This document shows positions 1 through 13,237 of a DNA stretch of 64,000 bases, piece by piece. Made by a program: the position numbers and the translations under genes. Position 1 is the stretch's first letter. Each line of letters starts with the position of its first letter. This stretch comes from Trichopria drosophilae (taxonomy: Eukaryota > Arthropoda > Insecta > Hymenoptera > Diapriidae). Where the stretch lies: positions 146,682,001 to 146,746,000 of the forward strand of contig CM059584.1 of the NCBI GenBank assembly GCA_030407085.1, written 5' to 3'. A model generated the notes under the pieces. The model worked only from the letters and a program-made list of their open reading frames with translations, was not told the origin of the DNA and searched no databases.

Positions 1-1
1 A

Positions 2-3000
2 CGTGATAACCTAGAGGACGCAAAATTATTACACCAATTCGCGCGGGACGTAGAAGACGAGATGCACTGGTTGACGGAGAAAGAAGTCATGGCAGCTAGT
101 AAAGATCTGGGGAATTCGTTGACAACGGTGCAGCGTCTGCAAAAGAAGCATCATGCACTCGAGGCCGAATTAATTTCGAGGGAACCGGTCGTTGCTTCCT
201 TGCAGAGCAGAGCCACATCGATGGTTAGGAGTGGCCATTTCGCTTCTGAGAAAATCGAGTCACTGATGAAGGAGCTTCAACAGAAACTTTTGCAACTGAA
301 GGATCTTGCAAGTGTCAGGAAGTTGAGGCTTCTGGATGCGGTCGAGTCTCAAATGGTAAGTTTTTGGATTGTAGCTATAATAATAATAATTTGTTTATGA
401 ACTAATTTTACCAACTAGAGTTTAAATTAAAAAATAATAATTATGGAATATATTCTGCTTGTAGTTCTACGCCGAAGCAGCTGAAGCTGAACAGTGGATA
501 AAAGAGAAACAACCGCAATTGACGTCATCGGACTACGGCAAAGACGAAGATTCCGTACAGTCGTTGATGAAGAAACTCGAAGGAATCGATCGCGACCTGG
601 CTGGTTTCCGCAGCACCGTCGATAATCTGAAGAAACTATCCAGAGGACTCATCGAAAGAAATCATTTCGATAGCAAAAACATCGGTCACAAACAGAGCGA
701 AATCGAACACAAATTCCAAGACCTGAGACAGCTAAAAGATAAGCGATCTCAGCGCCTCCTAGAAAGTGAAAAGTTTCACAAGTTCATCAGGCAAGCCGAC
801 GAAGTTATCGAATGGATCGGAGATCAAACCACGGTAAGCACTAGACCAGTAACTGAATTTCATTAATTTAATTTCAAAGAAAACTAATCTTTATCATATT
901 TTCATCGCAGGTGGCGGCCTCCGAGGATTACGGTTGTGACGTCGAGCATGTTGAACTCCTTATTCAAATGTTCGACAACTTCCTGGCCAGTTTAGCCACC
1001 AGCGAAGGTCGCATGACGGGAATAATCGATGCTGGTCAGCGACTTATCGAAGAAAAGAATCCTGAATCTGGAAAAATCCATGCGAAGATTGACGAGACGA
1101 AGCAACAATGGGAAGACTTGAGGGAATTGGCGCACGCCAGACAGGAAGCTTTGGCCGGAGCCAAGCAGGTCCATATGTTCGACAGGACGGCAGATGAAAC
1201 GATATCCTGGATTCAGGAGAAGGAGGCGAGTCTAGGTTCTGATGAGTACGGACACGACGACCTGGAAACGATCCAGGCACTGGTTCGCAAACATCAAGGA
1301 TTCGATACTGATTTGGGGGCTGTCAAAGAACAAGTAAGTTTCTTTTACTCTAATAGAGACTTAGAAAAGAAGAGCACATGATCATCTTTCAGATGATAAT
1401 CAATGTGGTTTTTAGGTGGAGTCGGTATTGGAGGAAGCTTCGCGTCTAGCAGGACTTTTCCCGGATGCACGAGAGCATATCGCGGTGAAGCACGAGGAAG
1501 TCGATGAGGCCTGGAGCGAGCTTTTGGAAAAAGCGGCTCAGCGACGCAGCAAGCTTTCCCAAGCCGAACAGCTGCAGGCATACTTCGACGAGTACCGGGA
1601 TCTCATCTCCTGGATCAACGAAATGGTGGCGAAAGTTACGGCCCCTGAGTTAGCCCGAGATGTTCCCGGCGCTGAATCCTTACTTTCCCGACACAACGAG
1701 TACAAAGCGGAAATAGATACCAGGGATGATGCCTTTGCAAAATTCTACAAAACCGGCCAGGGTCTTATTCACCAGGGTCATTTCTTAGCCAAGGAGGTCG
1801 AGGATAAGATCTCCATTCTTCAGCAGCGGAAGCAAGTCCTTAAGGAAACTTGGGAGCAGCGCAGATTGATTTACGAGCAAAATCTTGACACGCAAATATT
1901 CAAGCGCGAAGCGGAGATGCTCGAGAACTGGATCGTCAGCAGGGAGCCAATGCTCCATGACGGGAAGCTCGGAGAATCAATCCCGCAGGTCGAGGAACTT
2001 ATCAGGAAGCACGAAGACTTTGAAAAGACGATCGAGGCCCAGGAGGAGAAGTTTAGTGCTCTTAAGCGCATCACTATGGTCAGCACCTTTCGTTTTTTCG
2101 AATGATTTTAAATCCCATAGTAAAATTAGTGTTTTGATAGAACTTCTAACCTTAAGAAATATCAATGTGTTTTTGTTACAGTTGGAAAAAGCCTTCCAAA
2201 AACAACTCGAAGCAGAAATGGCTGCGAGGCAAGCCGAAAAAGAACGTATAGAGAAGGCACGAATCGAAGAAAGAAAGAGGAAGGAAGTTCAAAGAATTAC
2301 CGAGGAACGAAAGAGAGAAGAAGAAAGGCGTCGGTACCACGATACGCATCACGTACATCACGAGGAAGTTAATGGAACTTCCGACGATCGCGAGCACGTT
2401 AATAGGTAAGGAAAACTATAAAGTGATAATATTAATTATTATACTGAATCATTGATTCGATGTTTACATATAAACAAAGGAAAGGGTGTGAAAGGTAATT
2501 GTTACTTAAGCTAGCTTCAAGAAAGATACGTTTATCGAAATAATTTCAACAATAAATTTCTGACGAATGGGTTTTTGGACGAAATTTCTTTTAGACGGAT
2601 TTTTAAGATAGTATGTTATGCGAGTTTGAGTACTTTTCGCATGCCATTGAGTTGCATATCCTATTTTATGCACGACTTTTCCGTGCGTAAACTAAAATCG
2701 AGGGCTTAAAGTCGTTTATAAATGTAATTTTCTTCATTCGAGTCCGTAAAATATGCTCTTAAAGGCTTCGTTTGAGGCCGTGAAGTAGAATTATACAGAA
2801 TCATGTCCTTAACCCCTTTCCTTTTAGTCCCAGATGCCAATATATTGGGGCCCCTCAGAATATTCTTTCTTTCTATTATACCTTTCAGTTCTAAAGCAAA
2901 CTTTTAATTTGTTTTCCATGTCTCTTGGTCTTTAAGGAAATGAACTTAAAGATTTTAAATTTGGAAACTGTCAGAAATTTAACAAAACCAGAACATTCTA

Positions 3001-6000
3001 ACACTTTTTACTCATCATATTTCGTTAACACACAGACTTGCGCACATATCTATATTGTCCGGACAGATTCCGAAAAATAATAATAATTCTGTGTAATAAT
3101 TCTGTGGATTTAATTGGATAAAAGATCCATTGTTATTTATTGCACATTCTGTAATATTTATGCCAGATTTTGTGAATTCAAATTGTGCATTAATAATCGC
3201 GATTACTTACATGTAAAACTGTTTTCACAATTTTACATTTCAGTGGTCATATTTAATCCACCATTTTGATTCACGCTTTGCGACCAACGTAATAAAAAAT
3301 ATCGCATGCATTACGTGCGAAATATTGATATTCAACGAGGGTGATTCTTACCCGCATTTCTAATATACTGTTATTAACTTTCATATTTTCTGACTGATGC
3401 AGGTTGTCATCTTTGAAAAGTGGTACGCACGTGGAATCTCGGGAAACTTCTCCGCCAACGAAATCGTATAGTATTCATCACATGTTCGGCGATCGGCTTC
3501 GTCGATGTAAGCTCCCACATTAATCATATTTCTGAAAGACAAAAGTATTCGAAATAATTTTTGCAAAATGAGCAATAACAAAATTCCAAAGACGAAATTA
3601 TAATCCTCAGATTTTTGTTCCGATTTATATAACAAAAACAATTCAAAATTACGTTTTGGAGGTGTTTATAAAAATAATTTTAATTTCATATGACTATTTT
3701 AAAATTTATTCTCATATTTGCATAGCATCAGCTGATATAAAGCGTGCCGAAAGCATGAAAGTTGATACGAAGAAGCCAAAGCGAACTCCGAGCTTTACCA
3801 CAAGGCGGCGCACGCAAAGCTTCCGGAAGCATCAACGCATGGAAAATGTAGCCTCGTTACCACCCGTGGAAATTCAAGGCAGTCTGGAAAGAAAGCACGA
3901 ATTGCAAAGCGGTGGCAAAAAAGCAGCAGTACGTTCCTGGAAGCAGTACTATACAGGTACGTTAGTTTTTTACAATAATTTTGCTATATCCTGAAGGTAA
4001 TCTAAACATTTTGTAACTATTTTTATTCTAGTATTATGTGGGCAGCTTCTATGCTTCTTTAAAGATATAGACGACTTTCAAGCGAGTAAAGCAGCGACTG
4101 CACCTATCAACATTTTTAATGCGGTTTGTGTGAAGGCCGAAGATTATACCAAACGCAAGAACGTGTTCCGATTAAGATGTACAGATGGTTCTGAGTTCTT
4201 GTTTTTGGCTGTTAATCGACAAGAAATGGATGACTGGGTCAATAAAATATCGTTCCATGCGAAATTGCCGCCGAGCTTGCAACTCTTGAGTTATGATGAC
4301 TCCCAAAAGGTACGTGTGTATGTTCTTAGAGACGTAATTCATTTGCAACCACGGACCGAAGGAAAGGAAGTCGTAAGATATTAACATTTATAGTTGCGCT
4401 TGGTATGAGTAACTGAAAATAACATTTTTGAAAGACTTCTGGAATTTAAATGACATAAGACATATACAGAATACACAATTTTCCTATCGAATAATGTATA
4501 ATTTTATTTATCTACGCAGGAGGGTTTGGAAAGGCTGCAAAATCTATCGACAGACCAACCGGACGACACGATTTCGACCGGAAGTAGTCACGCATCAACC
4601 CCTGAAATGGAACGCAAGAATTCCGTAATCAGGCGCGATATCCCTGACAGCCCCAATAAAATCCAGATATCTTATCCCCAAGCGCAATCGTCACCCCAGA
4701 CACCACCGCAACCCCAGTCACAGACACCGAGGCCGAATCAGCAACAGCGCAGATCGGTAGAACACCAGAGGAGTGCGGAATTCCTGAATTTGCAGAGGAC
4801 ACCGGAAACTCAGCCCCAGAAGGAGTTCCTGCAGATGTACAGGCAGCAACAAATGCTTCAGCAGCAGCAGCTGATACAACAGGAACAGATGGCAGCGCAA
4901 AGGGACCATTATGCCATGCACCAGGTCGACAAGCCGCCGATACCTCCAAGAGGGGCGCCACCTCCCATTCCTGCCAGGTCACCGAGTTCAGAGAACATGG
5001 TGCAGCTTAGACGCGGTATGTTTTCTTATATACCCCATTTTGTCGTTTTTTAAATACCCTCGTATAGGGGGTTGCTTCCATTGGTTCCGATTTTTACGAT
5101 TCTAAATTTTAGATATGGAACATTATTCGCCCCAAGGACGACCACCATCGTTCGAGCCTCGCACACCATCATCGAAACACAATGGATCGTCCCAAGGACA
5201 ATACCAACAAAATGAAGTCTGGCACAGGCAAGTCAGCGTAGATCACATCCAACATCATCAAGGTATGTTTAAAACTTTCACTTATAATTTAAAGTTTTAC
5301 GTTTAAAACAAGCAAATGTTAAAACGTATCGTCTTGTAGAAGTAATACCCCCTCTACCGACGACAGCGCCACCGACGAGCAGGCATCCACAATGGAATAA
5401 TTGTCATAATCCTGGTTAGTTTTATTCGCAGGAAACGAAGCACCTAAAAGCAAATTTACAAAACGAAAATGAATTTAAATGAATTCATATTTTTTCTGCA
5501 ATTTATTGAATAATTCGTGCAATAAAAATGATGTACCTTTTCGACATTGAATTTTCAAGTTACACTAAAATTATCTGGATTTTCGTCTCTATTGATAGCA
5601 ACCGAAATAATGTTTAAACGTTTAAACATATGTTCATTTGCAATTGGTACTCCAACCAAAAATTCGATAATAAAAACTTCCGCTTGCGAAACTGTATATA
5701 TATATATATAATATGTATAATGTACTTACTATCAAAAAGCGACGTGATGAATTCGAGACGACTAATTTTGGTCTGATGTAAAAATCTACTGATTCATCGT
5801 AATTCATTTTCGTTCCTTGGATTCAAGAAAGCACTCAGTCACGACATTTCTTTTAGTGAATTCTTCCTTTTTGAAAGATTGAAAAGAGTAGACTCCTTTT
5901 CCACAACTTTATTGGAATTTTAAGAAGGCAGATTTTACTTCAGAGCACGTAGACAGTCTAAATAATGCATGTTCATAACCTTGCATGTTTCATACTAAAT

Positions 6001-7953
6001 CAGAAAGGTTTTTTCAGCAACGAAGGTGGCGTTCGGAAACTATGGTGTAGGGGCAGATGTATAGTTGTAGTTAATTTTGTTGGTAATTACATATTGTTTG
6101 CTGTGAATCACTCTATTAATATTAAACTTATTTGTTGCAGCTTACGGAAATGTACCGGTTATGAGACAGGTGAGTCTAAAAATGTTTCGTTGCATATATT
6201 ATACATATAATATATACGATACACAGAGAGAACTTTTAGACAACAGTCGCCAGGGCTATAGCAGAGCACGCACGCTTGCCTTCTAGCATGGTAACTGTGC
6301 TAACTCGCGATAAATGTCATACGTACATCTAGCAGCATTCTCTCTTTTCCAACGGCAGCAAAGCCATTACCGTGTTAGGCGGGAACAATAGCTATACGAT
6401 TCGCAGAACAAGAGCGGCCGCGAATTTCGAGCAGTTCCGATTACTAACACAGTAGCCGCTCGAATGTTGTCCCCGTGTATCCATTCGTACATAATGAAAA
6501 GTAATGTACGAAGTCCGAAAATTCACATGGAAAATTCACGCAAAATATATGTAGAATAGCCACCCAAAAATGCACGTATAAATTCCACTGAAATTAGTGT
6601 AGAAAAATCACTCACAAAAATGTACGTAAAATTCATATAGAATCAACACAAATTAATGTACAAAACTCACATACATCTACAAAAATCCACGCAAAAAATT
6701 GGCGTACTAACTACTTAAAAAAAAGTGATATTCACATATAGATTCCACACAAATCAACGTAGAAAAGCCATGTAGAATATCCATCAAATCAGTACAAAGA
6801 GTGCATACCAATCCATACACAAATTGCAGGTACAAAATCCACTCAAATTATCAACGTAGAATCAACGTAACAAACACACAATAATTCGCGCAGAATTCAC
6901 GTACATAAATCACACAAATTAACGTTGAAAACCCATACAAAAATCCACGTAGAAAGTTCACCAGAAAATTGACGTAGAATCTACATATAAAATCCACACA
7001 CATCGACGTGAAAAATCCGTATAAATCCTTGTAAAAATCCACGTATAAATTACACAAAAATCCGTGCAGAAAATTCCCACAAAAATGCAGGTAGAATCGA
7101 CTTAGAAAATTCATACAAATCAACGTAGAAAACTCAGATATAGCCACAAAATCCCAGTAAAAAATGAACCATAAAATTTACGCAGAATCTACGTATTTTC
7201 ACGTGATATCCCCAAATAAATTTCAGACAATTTAGTGTAAAAAAGACACGTAGAAAATCTACAAAATCAGTACAGCGAATCCATACCATAATATGCAAAT
7301 TCCATAAAAAAAAAATCCGCACGAATAATCCACGTGGAAAATCTATATAATCCACATGGAATATCCAATCGAATCTATGTAGAATTTGCACAAATGTACG
7401 TAAAATCCTCGTAGAAAATCATCCGAAACATACGTATATATTTTGCATGGATTTTTTAAATTGTGCATGACGGCACACATTAAAGTGAAACTAATGAAAG
7501 AAATTACGAAAAGCAGCAAAGTGTAAACACAGAGATAAAAATAGTTAATCGTGGCATTTCACGAAGGGAAAACGAGGCATTATGGCGAAAGTAGTTAATT
7601 TTTTATCATGAACTTGACATTTATATCATTGCATTTAATATTTTCAACTATTTAAAATGTGATCCTAATATTATAATTACATTATCTATCTGAATTTGCA
7701 GAGCCCACAACAAGCGAATTCATTTACGGGTCGGCCAACCTCCCTGCCGCCTTACACGCCGCCTCCGTCAGTGATACCCCACGGTATGCCGCCGAATCAA
7801 GGTCAGGGCATCACCGCGGTTGATGGACGACGAGCATCCGAGAGCGGTTCCGAGAGCGAACAATCCTCCGGGGGACGAAAGGATAGGGACTACAAAAGAA
7901 GCTCCGTACTGAGCAACTTATTCGGCAGACGGAAGAAACCATCGCAATCGTAG
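2..7953 (+). CDS. kst: beta-heavy spectrin (karst), 3' part, 13 exons
   Basis: This is the C-terminal part of a beta-heavy spectrin, the apical membrane-skeleton cross-linker that pairs with alpha-spectrin. My exon model is 2-355, 465-833, 911-1333, 1416-2078, 2182-2405, 3403-3506, 3726-3956, 4032-4309, 4520-5015, 5113-5262, 5340-5414, 6141-6169 and 7702-7953. All junctions are GT-AG and the phases join into one frame of about 1,215 residues ending in TAG. Residues 1-600 are amphipathic spectrin repeats with recurring E..I.W motifs (EAEQWIKEK, DEVIEWIGD, DETISWIQEK). They are followed by a charged EKERIEKARIEER helix, a basic linker, a PH domain and a proline-rich tail. The PH sequence (LERKHELQSGGKK, YTKRKNVFRL) resembles my memory of Karst/beta-V more than conventional beta-spectrin. 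The 5' part of the gene lies outside the window. The donor after 2078 (GTCAGC) is weak. Confidence 0.93.
2606..2668. repeat. Short foldback with ATAGTAT terminal signature
   Basis: It lies in the 997-bp karst intron. The left end reads ATAGTATGTTATGCGAG. The right end, reverse-complemented, reads AATAGGATATGCAACTC. The pair shows the same left/right length asymmetry as the ends of the elements at 17731, 26753 and 46281. The sequence downstream to about 2780 is also rich in GTGCGTAAA-like words. Confidence 0.4.
3868..4309 (+). other. kst: PH domain of karst, split by a 75-bp intron
   Basis: The PH domain starts at EIQGSLERKHEL (about 3868) and ends at LQLLSYDDSQK (4309). An intron at 3957-4031 splits the codon between SWKQYYT and VLCGQLLCFF. 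The core shows the expected strand pattern: LCFFKD, then INIFNAVCVKAEDY, then FRLRCTDGSEFLFLA, then the C-terminal helix EMDDWVNKISFHA with the invariant Trp. In beta-spectrins this domain binds phosphoinositides and helps membrane attachment. Basic residues in the RKHELQSGGKKAAVRSW stretch are in the right place for that, but binding here is inferred. Confidence 0.9.
4520..7953 (+). other. kst: Proline/glutamine-rich C-terminal tail of karst
   Basis: Five exons after the PH domain encode about 333 residues of low-complexity tail. It has a Q-rich stretch (QQQMLQQQQLIQQEQM, about 4844-4890), a class-II-like SH3 ligand (KPPIPPRGAPPPIPAR, about 4930-4978), further PP motifs (SLPPYTPPPS) and an SEQSSGGRKDRDYKRSS segment. 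It ends in a basic LFGRRKKPSQS. One exon is only 29 nt (6141-6169), flanked by introns of 726 and 1,532 nt, so alternative splicing is possible. The tail is the least conserved part of this family and would be expected to recruit SH3 proteins; that is inference. Confidence 0.8.
6530..7440. repeat. kst: Degenerate short-period repeat in last karst intron
   Basis: About 900 bp of the 1.5-kb last intron are built from diverged copies of a short word resembling AAAATCCACGTAGAA. Copies recur every 12-30 bp with many substitutions (for example ATCCACGTAGAAAG, ATTCACGTACATAA, AATCAACGTAGAAAA). The minus strand is open over long stretches purely because the repeat lacks stops. I see no gene here. Confidence 0.7.
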
Positions 7954-8590
7954 CGTATGTGGTAGAAAATAAGCGAAAAACGTTAACAGTTACATCTGCA
8001 CAAGATGTACTTAAAATACTCGGTGAGAAAACTATTAATGACGACGACGATTTTTCTTATCAGAAAAACAAATGAACCCCCCAAAAGCGTTCTAAAGCGC
8101 CACGACATAAAGAAATACGAAGGTAGAATTATTGTTTAAAGGTATTTAAATATATTTTATATAGTAGCCGACGTATCTCTCCGAGTTGGAAGAGGCGTCG
8201 ATTCAACGATCCACTCAGAGTATATTTGTATGTAATTATTATCGTAACGTTAATCAAACGTCGGAGCATCGCGAGAGGATGATTCTCGGGTCGAGTCTGC
8301 AGAGACGGTTACGGCTACACCACGGTTTGAAATGTACCTGACCTTGAAACTAAACGCGAGCGGTCGAAGAAAGTCAATTCATGAGAGACGTGTCAATCCG
8401 TGGATTTTTCCAACGCAAGGAATAATGTGCGTTTATTATTTTGTAGATTTCATAATATATGTTTTAAAAAATGTTTACATGAATGTTATATATTTGTGGC
8501 CACTACTCGGGACCAATGATTCTATTATGTACGATGTAATTCTCACACAGCCAAATGTATACTCTTGGAATAAACAACCTATTTTTTTGA
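7954..8590 (+). other. kst: Probable 3' UTR of karst with poly(A) signal
   Basis: Downstream of the TAG stop there is non-coding sequence with an AATAAA hexamer at 8569-8574, followed by a T-rich stretch (ATTTTTTTGAATAA). A second AATAAA-containing word lies near 8708. The first is the better candidate for the cleavage signal. The exact end cannot be fixed from sequence alone. Confidence 0.5.
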
Positions 8591-8714
8591 ATAATATTTG
8601 ATTCAGTAACGTGTGGATTGGCTTATTAGCTTTTGCACGCTTATGTTTGTTATCCTTTCATACATAACCGATGTTGACTTTTATTTTCAGAAGGATTTTG
8701 TAGCTAAATAAAAA

Positions 8715-10245
8715 TTTGCAAACCTACTGATAAAACCAGACAGGTAGTAAATCGAACTGCAATTTTCCTTGGTAAAAACTTTGGTAATACTACTACGTTA
8801 AGTGTGAGGTACTACTAGGCACAATGAGTTTTACAATGTTATGTAAATTTACGAATTGAACACAGAGAAATTACACCACGATAAACGTTGCTTCACGAGA
8901 GTTTCCCCAAAGATGATCACATGCTGTTTACTATTCACCTACAGTTTTCTAAATGAAATAGAATTGTAGACCAATGATCGCCGTACAAAACTAAGCAATC
9001 ACCGGCGTCATTAAATCCGACTTACCTGGTCTTTTCGCCGAAACAGCTTACTATGTCAAATCAGGACACCACCCTCCTCTATATTTATTATAACTTTATA
9101 ACTTATTTTTCTGAAGAGATCCTAAAAAGGACGAAACGTTGCGTTAAATTTAGTTTGGTTAGTATGGTTATTTTCTATCCCCAAAAAACACTTCTTGTAA
9201 AAAAACTCGCCAAGTTCTTATTAATAAAACATAATTACCACAAAAATGCTATAAGAATTAAATTATCTACAATTATAAGGCTATATTCTTATTCTACAAA
9301 AAGTATTGAAATCATGTAATAAGGTCAAGTTCTTTCTAATGAATGAAACTATTCATTAATGCAATATACAATAATTTGGAAAGAAAATTTTGCGTACATT
9401 CAGAATACCACAAAATTTTTCAAGAAACTTATTTGAAATCAAAGTAAATCTAATCATTTATTTAATGAAATTTCCATGTAATAAAAAATGTTATTAATGT
9501 ATTTAATGAACTTAAAAAATCGATGCAATATCATCAATAGTATTCACATTTTGGCCCTTATTCCAAGCATTCCATAACTGGCTTCTCAAAAACTGGGCTT
9601 ACAATAAAGAAAAACAAATTTTCAATCCTCAATGCTGATGATAAAACTGATATATGGAATTGAAATTAAAAAAAGAGCCTTTTAAGAAAAGATAAGGAAA
9701 TGTTTAACATAAATCAAAACTATTTAGATTTAAAAATTATTTATTTCATATATTTCAAACGAGTCTACAAATTTGAAATAAAATAACATATAAATTTATT
9801 TATTTATTCATTATGACAACATATATTGTAAACATTCAACTGGCCAACAATTTCGGAAACACCTTCATAGAAATAAAAAGTGAAGTCCAACTATTGCTGC
9901 CTATGAGATCACACAAAACTGGGATCTGCTTGAATCATAGCTAGAAGTACCTCCTTCGGCTTGGAATTTTATTTGGAGTTTTGACATGTTCTGTTAGTCT
10001 CTCCAATGGCAAAATGGAAATTTGGTACCTTCTGAAATTCTACGAAAATGCAAGCAATCTTTTCTCAAATGTGAAGTTGAAACGATCTTGAAAATGCATT
10101 GAATTTACAAAAGATTCTGCATACTAGATTTATGAGCGAAAAGAAATCGACAATGATTAAAAACAAGTGCGAAAAACCGTATTAAGAATTTGAATCATTT
10201 CTCGTAATGTCATATGTTCTTATTATTTTCAGCTCTAAATAAATT
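8715..10245. other. Intergenic, nothing recognised
   Basis: AT-rich sequence with no coding signal I trust. The longest open frames (about 88 codons near 9053-9319) have random composition and no recognisable motif. Confidence 0.6.
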
Positions 10246-10249
10246 AACC

Positions 10250-11272
10250 CATTGAGTCACATTCAACTTCGGGATTGGCACGTTTAACCGGTAGAAAAGA
10301 GATACTTTTTGTCACTCAGTGTTTGTTAAAGTATAACAATATAATATAGACGACACAAGACAAAACAACGAATATACAATCAATAATAAAATATAGAGAC
10401 TTGAAATAAGATAATTAGAATTTTCTATTCTTATTATAGAAAAACCGAATTTTACAATAAATATAAAAATTAAAAGAATTCGGTATTCATTCATCTAATA
10501 ACAAAATTACTTATATATAATATACTAATACGTAGTCGGTAACGTCGAGAAAGATTCTAAATGATACGATAATCTTAAATTTGAAATAAATATAAAATAC
10601 TCATAAACTTATTATAAAGCTAGCAAATTAGAAAAATTCAAAGAACGAATAATAATAAAATGGTATATTACGTATCGGTAGGACCGTCGGCGGAACCGAA
10701 GTCTTGAATTTTCCTCCCTGGTAACACAAAATTGGTCACTAACGATCGGCGGTATTAAATATACGTAATATATTTCGCGACTCGGTATTTATTCTCTCGG
10801 TAGAGAAAGAATATACACAAAATAATGTTACCTAATTGATTAATTTTAACCATCAACCTTAAGGGTTGCCGTGAAAACAGAGAATGCCATTGATCGGAAA
10901 AGATCGACAGATTCAGATCCGTGCGAAACGATTCGGTGATAGTGAGGGTAGAGACTTAAATCCGTAGTCCAGAACGACACTACGCGGTAAAGAGTTCAGC
11001 TCTCACTTGATCCGATATAGCATATTAGTGAAATACAATACTGAATCTGCCCTATTAATCTTATTTCGCCAAATCCAATCTGCCTCTCTCCCTCTAGTCA
11101 ACCAACATCCTCGTTGCTCCAACTCTTAATAGTTCTCCGAGTATACTATACGAAAATAAAAAAAGACAAAATATAAGTATCATTGACCATAAAAGAAAAA
11201 TGAGTATAGGTTCACCAGGTCACCAGAAGGTTTATTATTTTTTGAATAATTGAATCTATTACGAATTAGAAT
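10250..11272. repeat. Dispersed ~1 kb repeat, copy 1
   Basis: This segment matches 55966-57130 over almost its whole length, with the same orientation and order of landmarks (GACAAAACAACGAATATAC, ATTCGGTATTCATTC, CGACTCGGTATTTATTC, CACTACGCGGTAAAGAG, AGGTTCACCAGGTCACC). It lacks about 150 bp present in copy 2 after GAGTTCAGCT. No coding capacity is visible. It could be a solo LTR or a non-autonomous element; the ends are not clear enough to decide. Confidence 0.75.
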
Positions 11273-11289
11273 CGTTCTCGATATAAGAT

Positions 11290-13100
11290 TCTCTGTTCTA
11301 TTAGAGGTTACATAACATTCGGTAATTTGTAACGGGGAACATCGAAATAACTCGTTAAAATATGTGTGGGATTATGTAAAAATTGAAGCTAATTGTATGC
11401 CACAAATATATAATAAATAATTCTAATATGTCATCATTCGCCGATTGTATATAAGTATTTATTATAAGGAGAAACACAGGAAATTGAAACAATTTAGATT
11501 AATGGTCATAAATGAATTATTAGCAAATGCTGTATCCATAAAAATATGTCGAAAACCTTTAATAAGAGGAATGATTTGTAGTTGAGTAATGTTACCGAAT
11601 AAAATGCGAAGGAGATGTGCTCAATGTAGCCTTAAAATTAATGAATATAGAACACAATTTCTGTGCAAAGTCAATTTTCAGTTGTGCTTGACATTTAAAA
11701 AAACTGTTTTATTGCATATCATAAATGATTTCATAAATATTAGTGTGATTACAATTAAATATTAAAAATTATTTGAAAAATTGTTAAAATTTAAAAATTT
11801 AAAAACTAAAAAAATTTTTAAAAAATAAAAAAGGGACTTAAAATCGAACGGAGAAACTTCCACGTAGTGAGTCCCAGATGTACTGGAAGCTTCTACAAAG
11901 TATCGAATCCCAGCCCTTAATCTCTTTTCTAATGTGTAATCAGAATTAAATATTTCATCTATTTTGTCTAGAGTTACATTTAAATTTTTTGTCGCCATAT
12001 TGGATCCACCATTTTGCATTTCGCAAAACGAACCTCGGATTGTGATCAGGGACCCAAAAAACACTCGAGTACAACATTTTGTACAAATACAGTTATATTT
12101 AAAATGTTTAACCGCCATTTTAGATGAGCCATTTTGAATTTCAAATAACACCAAAAACCTCTATGAAACATTTTTCAGGAAAAAATAACGGGAGGTTTTC
12201 TTAAAACTGCATTTATTCAAGAAAAAACTAATTTTTTAAACTTGTTTTGTTAATAACAATTATATTATTAGCAATAAAGGGGAAACAATTTTTACTGATT
12301 ATTAGGGTCTATATAAGTAACAGAAATAGATTTCATCAAATTGGGTCTTAGATTTCACGAGAAAAACATCAAAATCTATGTAAATGAAAGTCGGACGACG
12401 GCTGTCCCACTGAGAGACAGGTCCTGTTTAACACGAAATAATCCACCACGTTGGATTCGATGTTCTTTACCATAAGAAGCTATTGAAATGTAGCTGGGAA
12501 CTGCTGGGAACTTGGTGTTTTTTGTTAAGGTTCAATGATCTTTGGAGTATGTTTTTTAATTTACAATAGCATCTCTGGACTTGACTAACGGAAGAAAGGA
12601 AATCGAAAACTGAGTGGAAGAAACTGAGCAAGCGTATTAAGAATTTAAATCTTTTATCCTAATATGATATATTGCTATAATTTCGAGCTCCCAAGTTCTT
12701 CCAGCTTTATCTATTTGTACTTCTTGTAGCATTCCCTGTCATGGGAATCCTGACAATCGACTATAGAAGATAAATATATCAGGAGACAATTTCATTAGGA
12801 ATAGTTGCGTATCACAATTTTATCGCGAGTGCACTTGAAATGACAGAAAATAATTTAAAAAATGCAAATAGACATAGATGGCAGAACTGTACACCTTGAA
12901 ATAACAGCAGAATATATCATTACGTGAAAAGATTTAAATTCTTAATACGATAATTAGAAGTAACACATGCTTCTAAATGTTTTTTCCTTTCTCCTATAAG
13001 TCAATTACGGAGAATCCTTTCTAAATGCAATAAAAAAGGTTTTTCGGCGAAGAATTAAAGTTTTTTTTTGTGAAAACAGAACTTGAATTCGATTCGAAGG
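11290..13100. other. Intergenic, nothing recognised
   Basis: A 130-codon open frame on the minus strand (11762-12154) has no recognisable domain. It contains two copies of an N-G-G/S-S-K/N-M-A motif that come from a repeated CAAAATGG word. I do not call it a gene. Confidence 0.5.
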
Positions 13101-13102
13101 TG

Positions 13103-13237
13103 AAAAATGGCACACGTTTTTTTAGCGCCTAAATTTTCGGGCGCGCGCGGCTTTGTTGTTACACTGAAAACCGCTCGCCACGCGCTATACCCGGTGTCGC
13201 GCGGAAAAATGTCGTTGACAAAAACGTGTGCCATTGT
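13103..13237. repeat. Foldback element with ATGGCACACGTTTTT arms
   Basis: AATGGCACACGTTTTT at 13106-13121 is matched by its reverse complement at 13220-13235, flanking a GC-rich centre (GGGCGCGCGCGGC, CGCCACGCGC). This is typical of a small hairpin MITE. A 91-codon open frame across it is incidental. Confidence 0.6.

Noticed and set aside
6851..7391. Minus-strand open frames with repeated F-V-N-F motifs
   Set aside because: They are by-products of the degenerate intronic repeat in karst.
9053..9319. 88-codon open frame
   Set aside because: Lys/Ile/Tyr-rich random composition with no motif.
11762..12154. 130-codon minus-strand open frame
   Set aside because: No domain or splice context. Internal similarity comes from a repeated CAAAATGG word.
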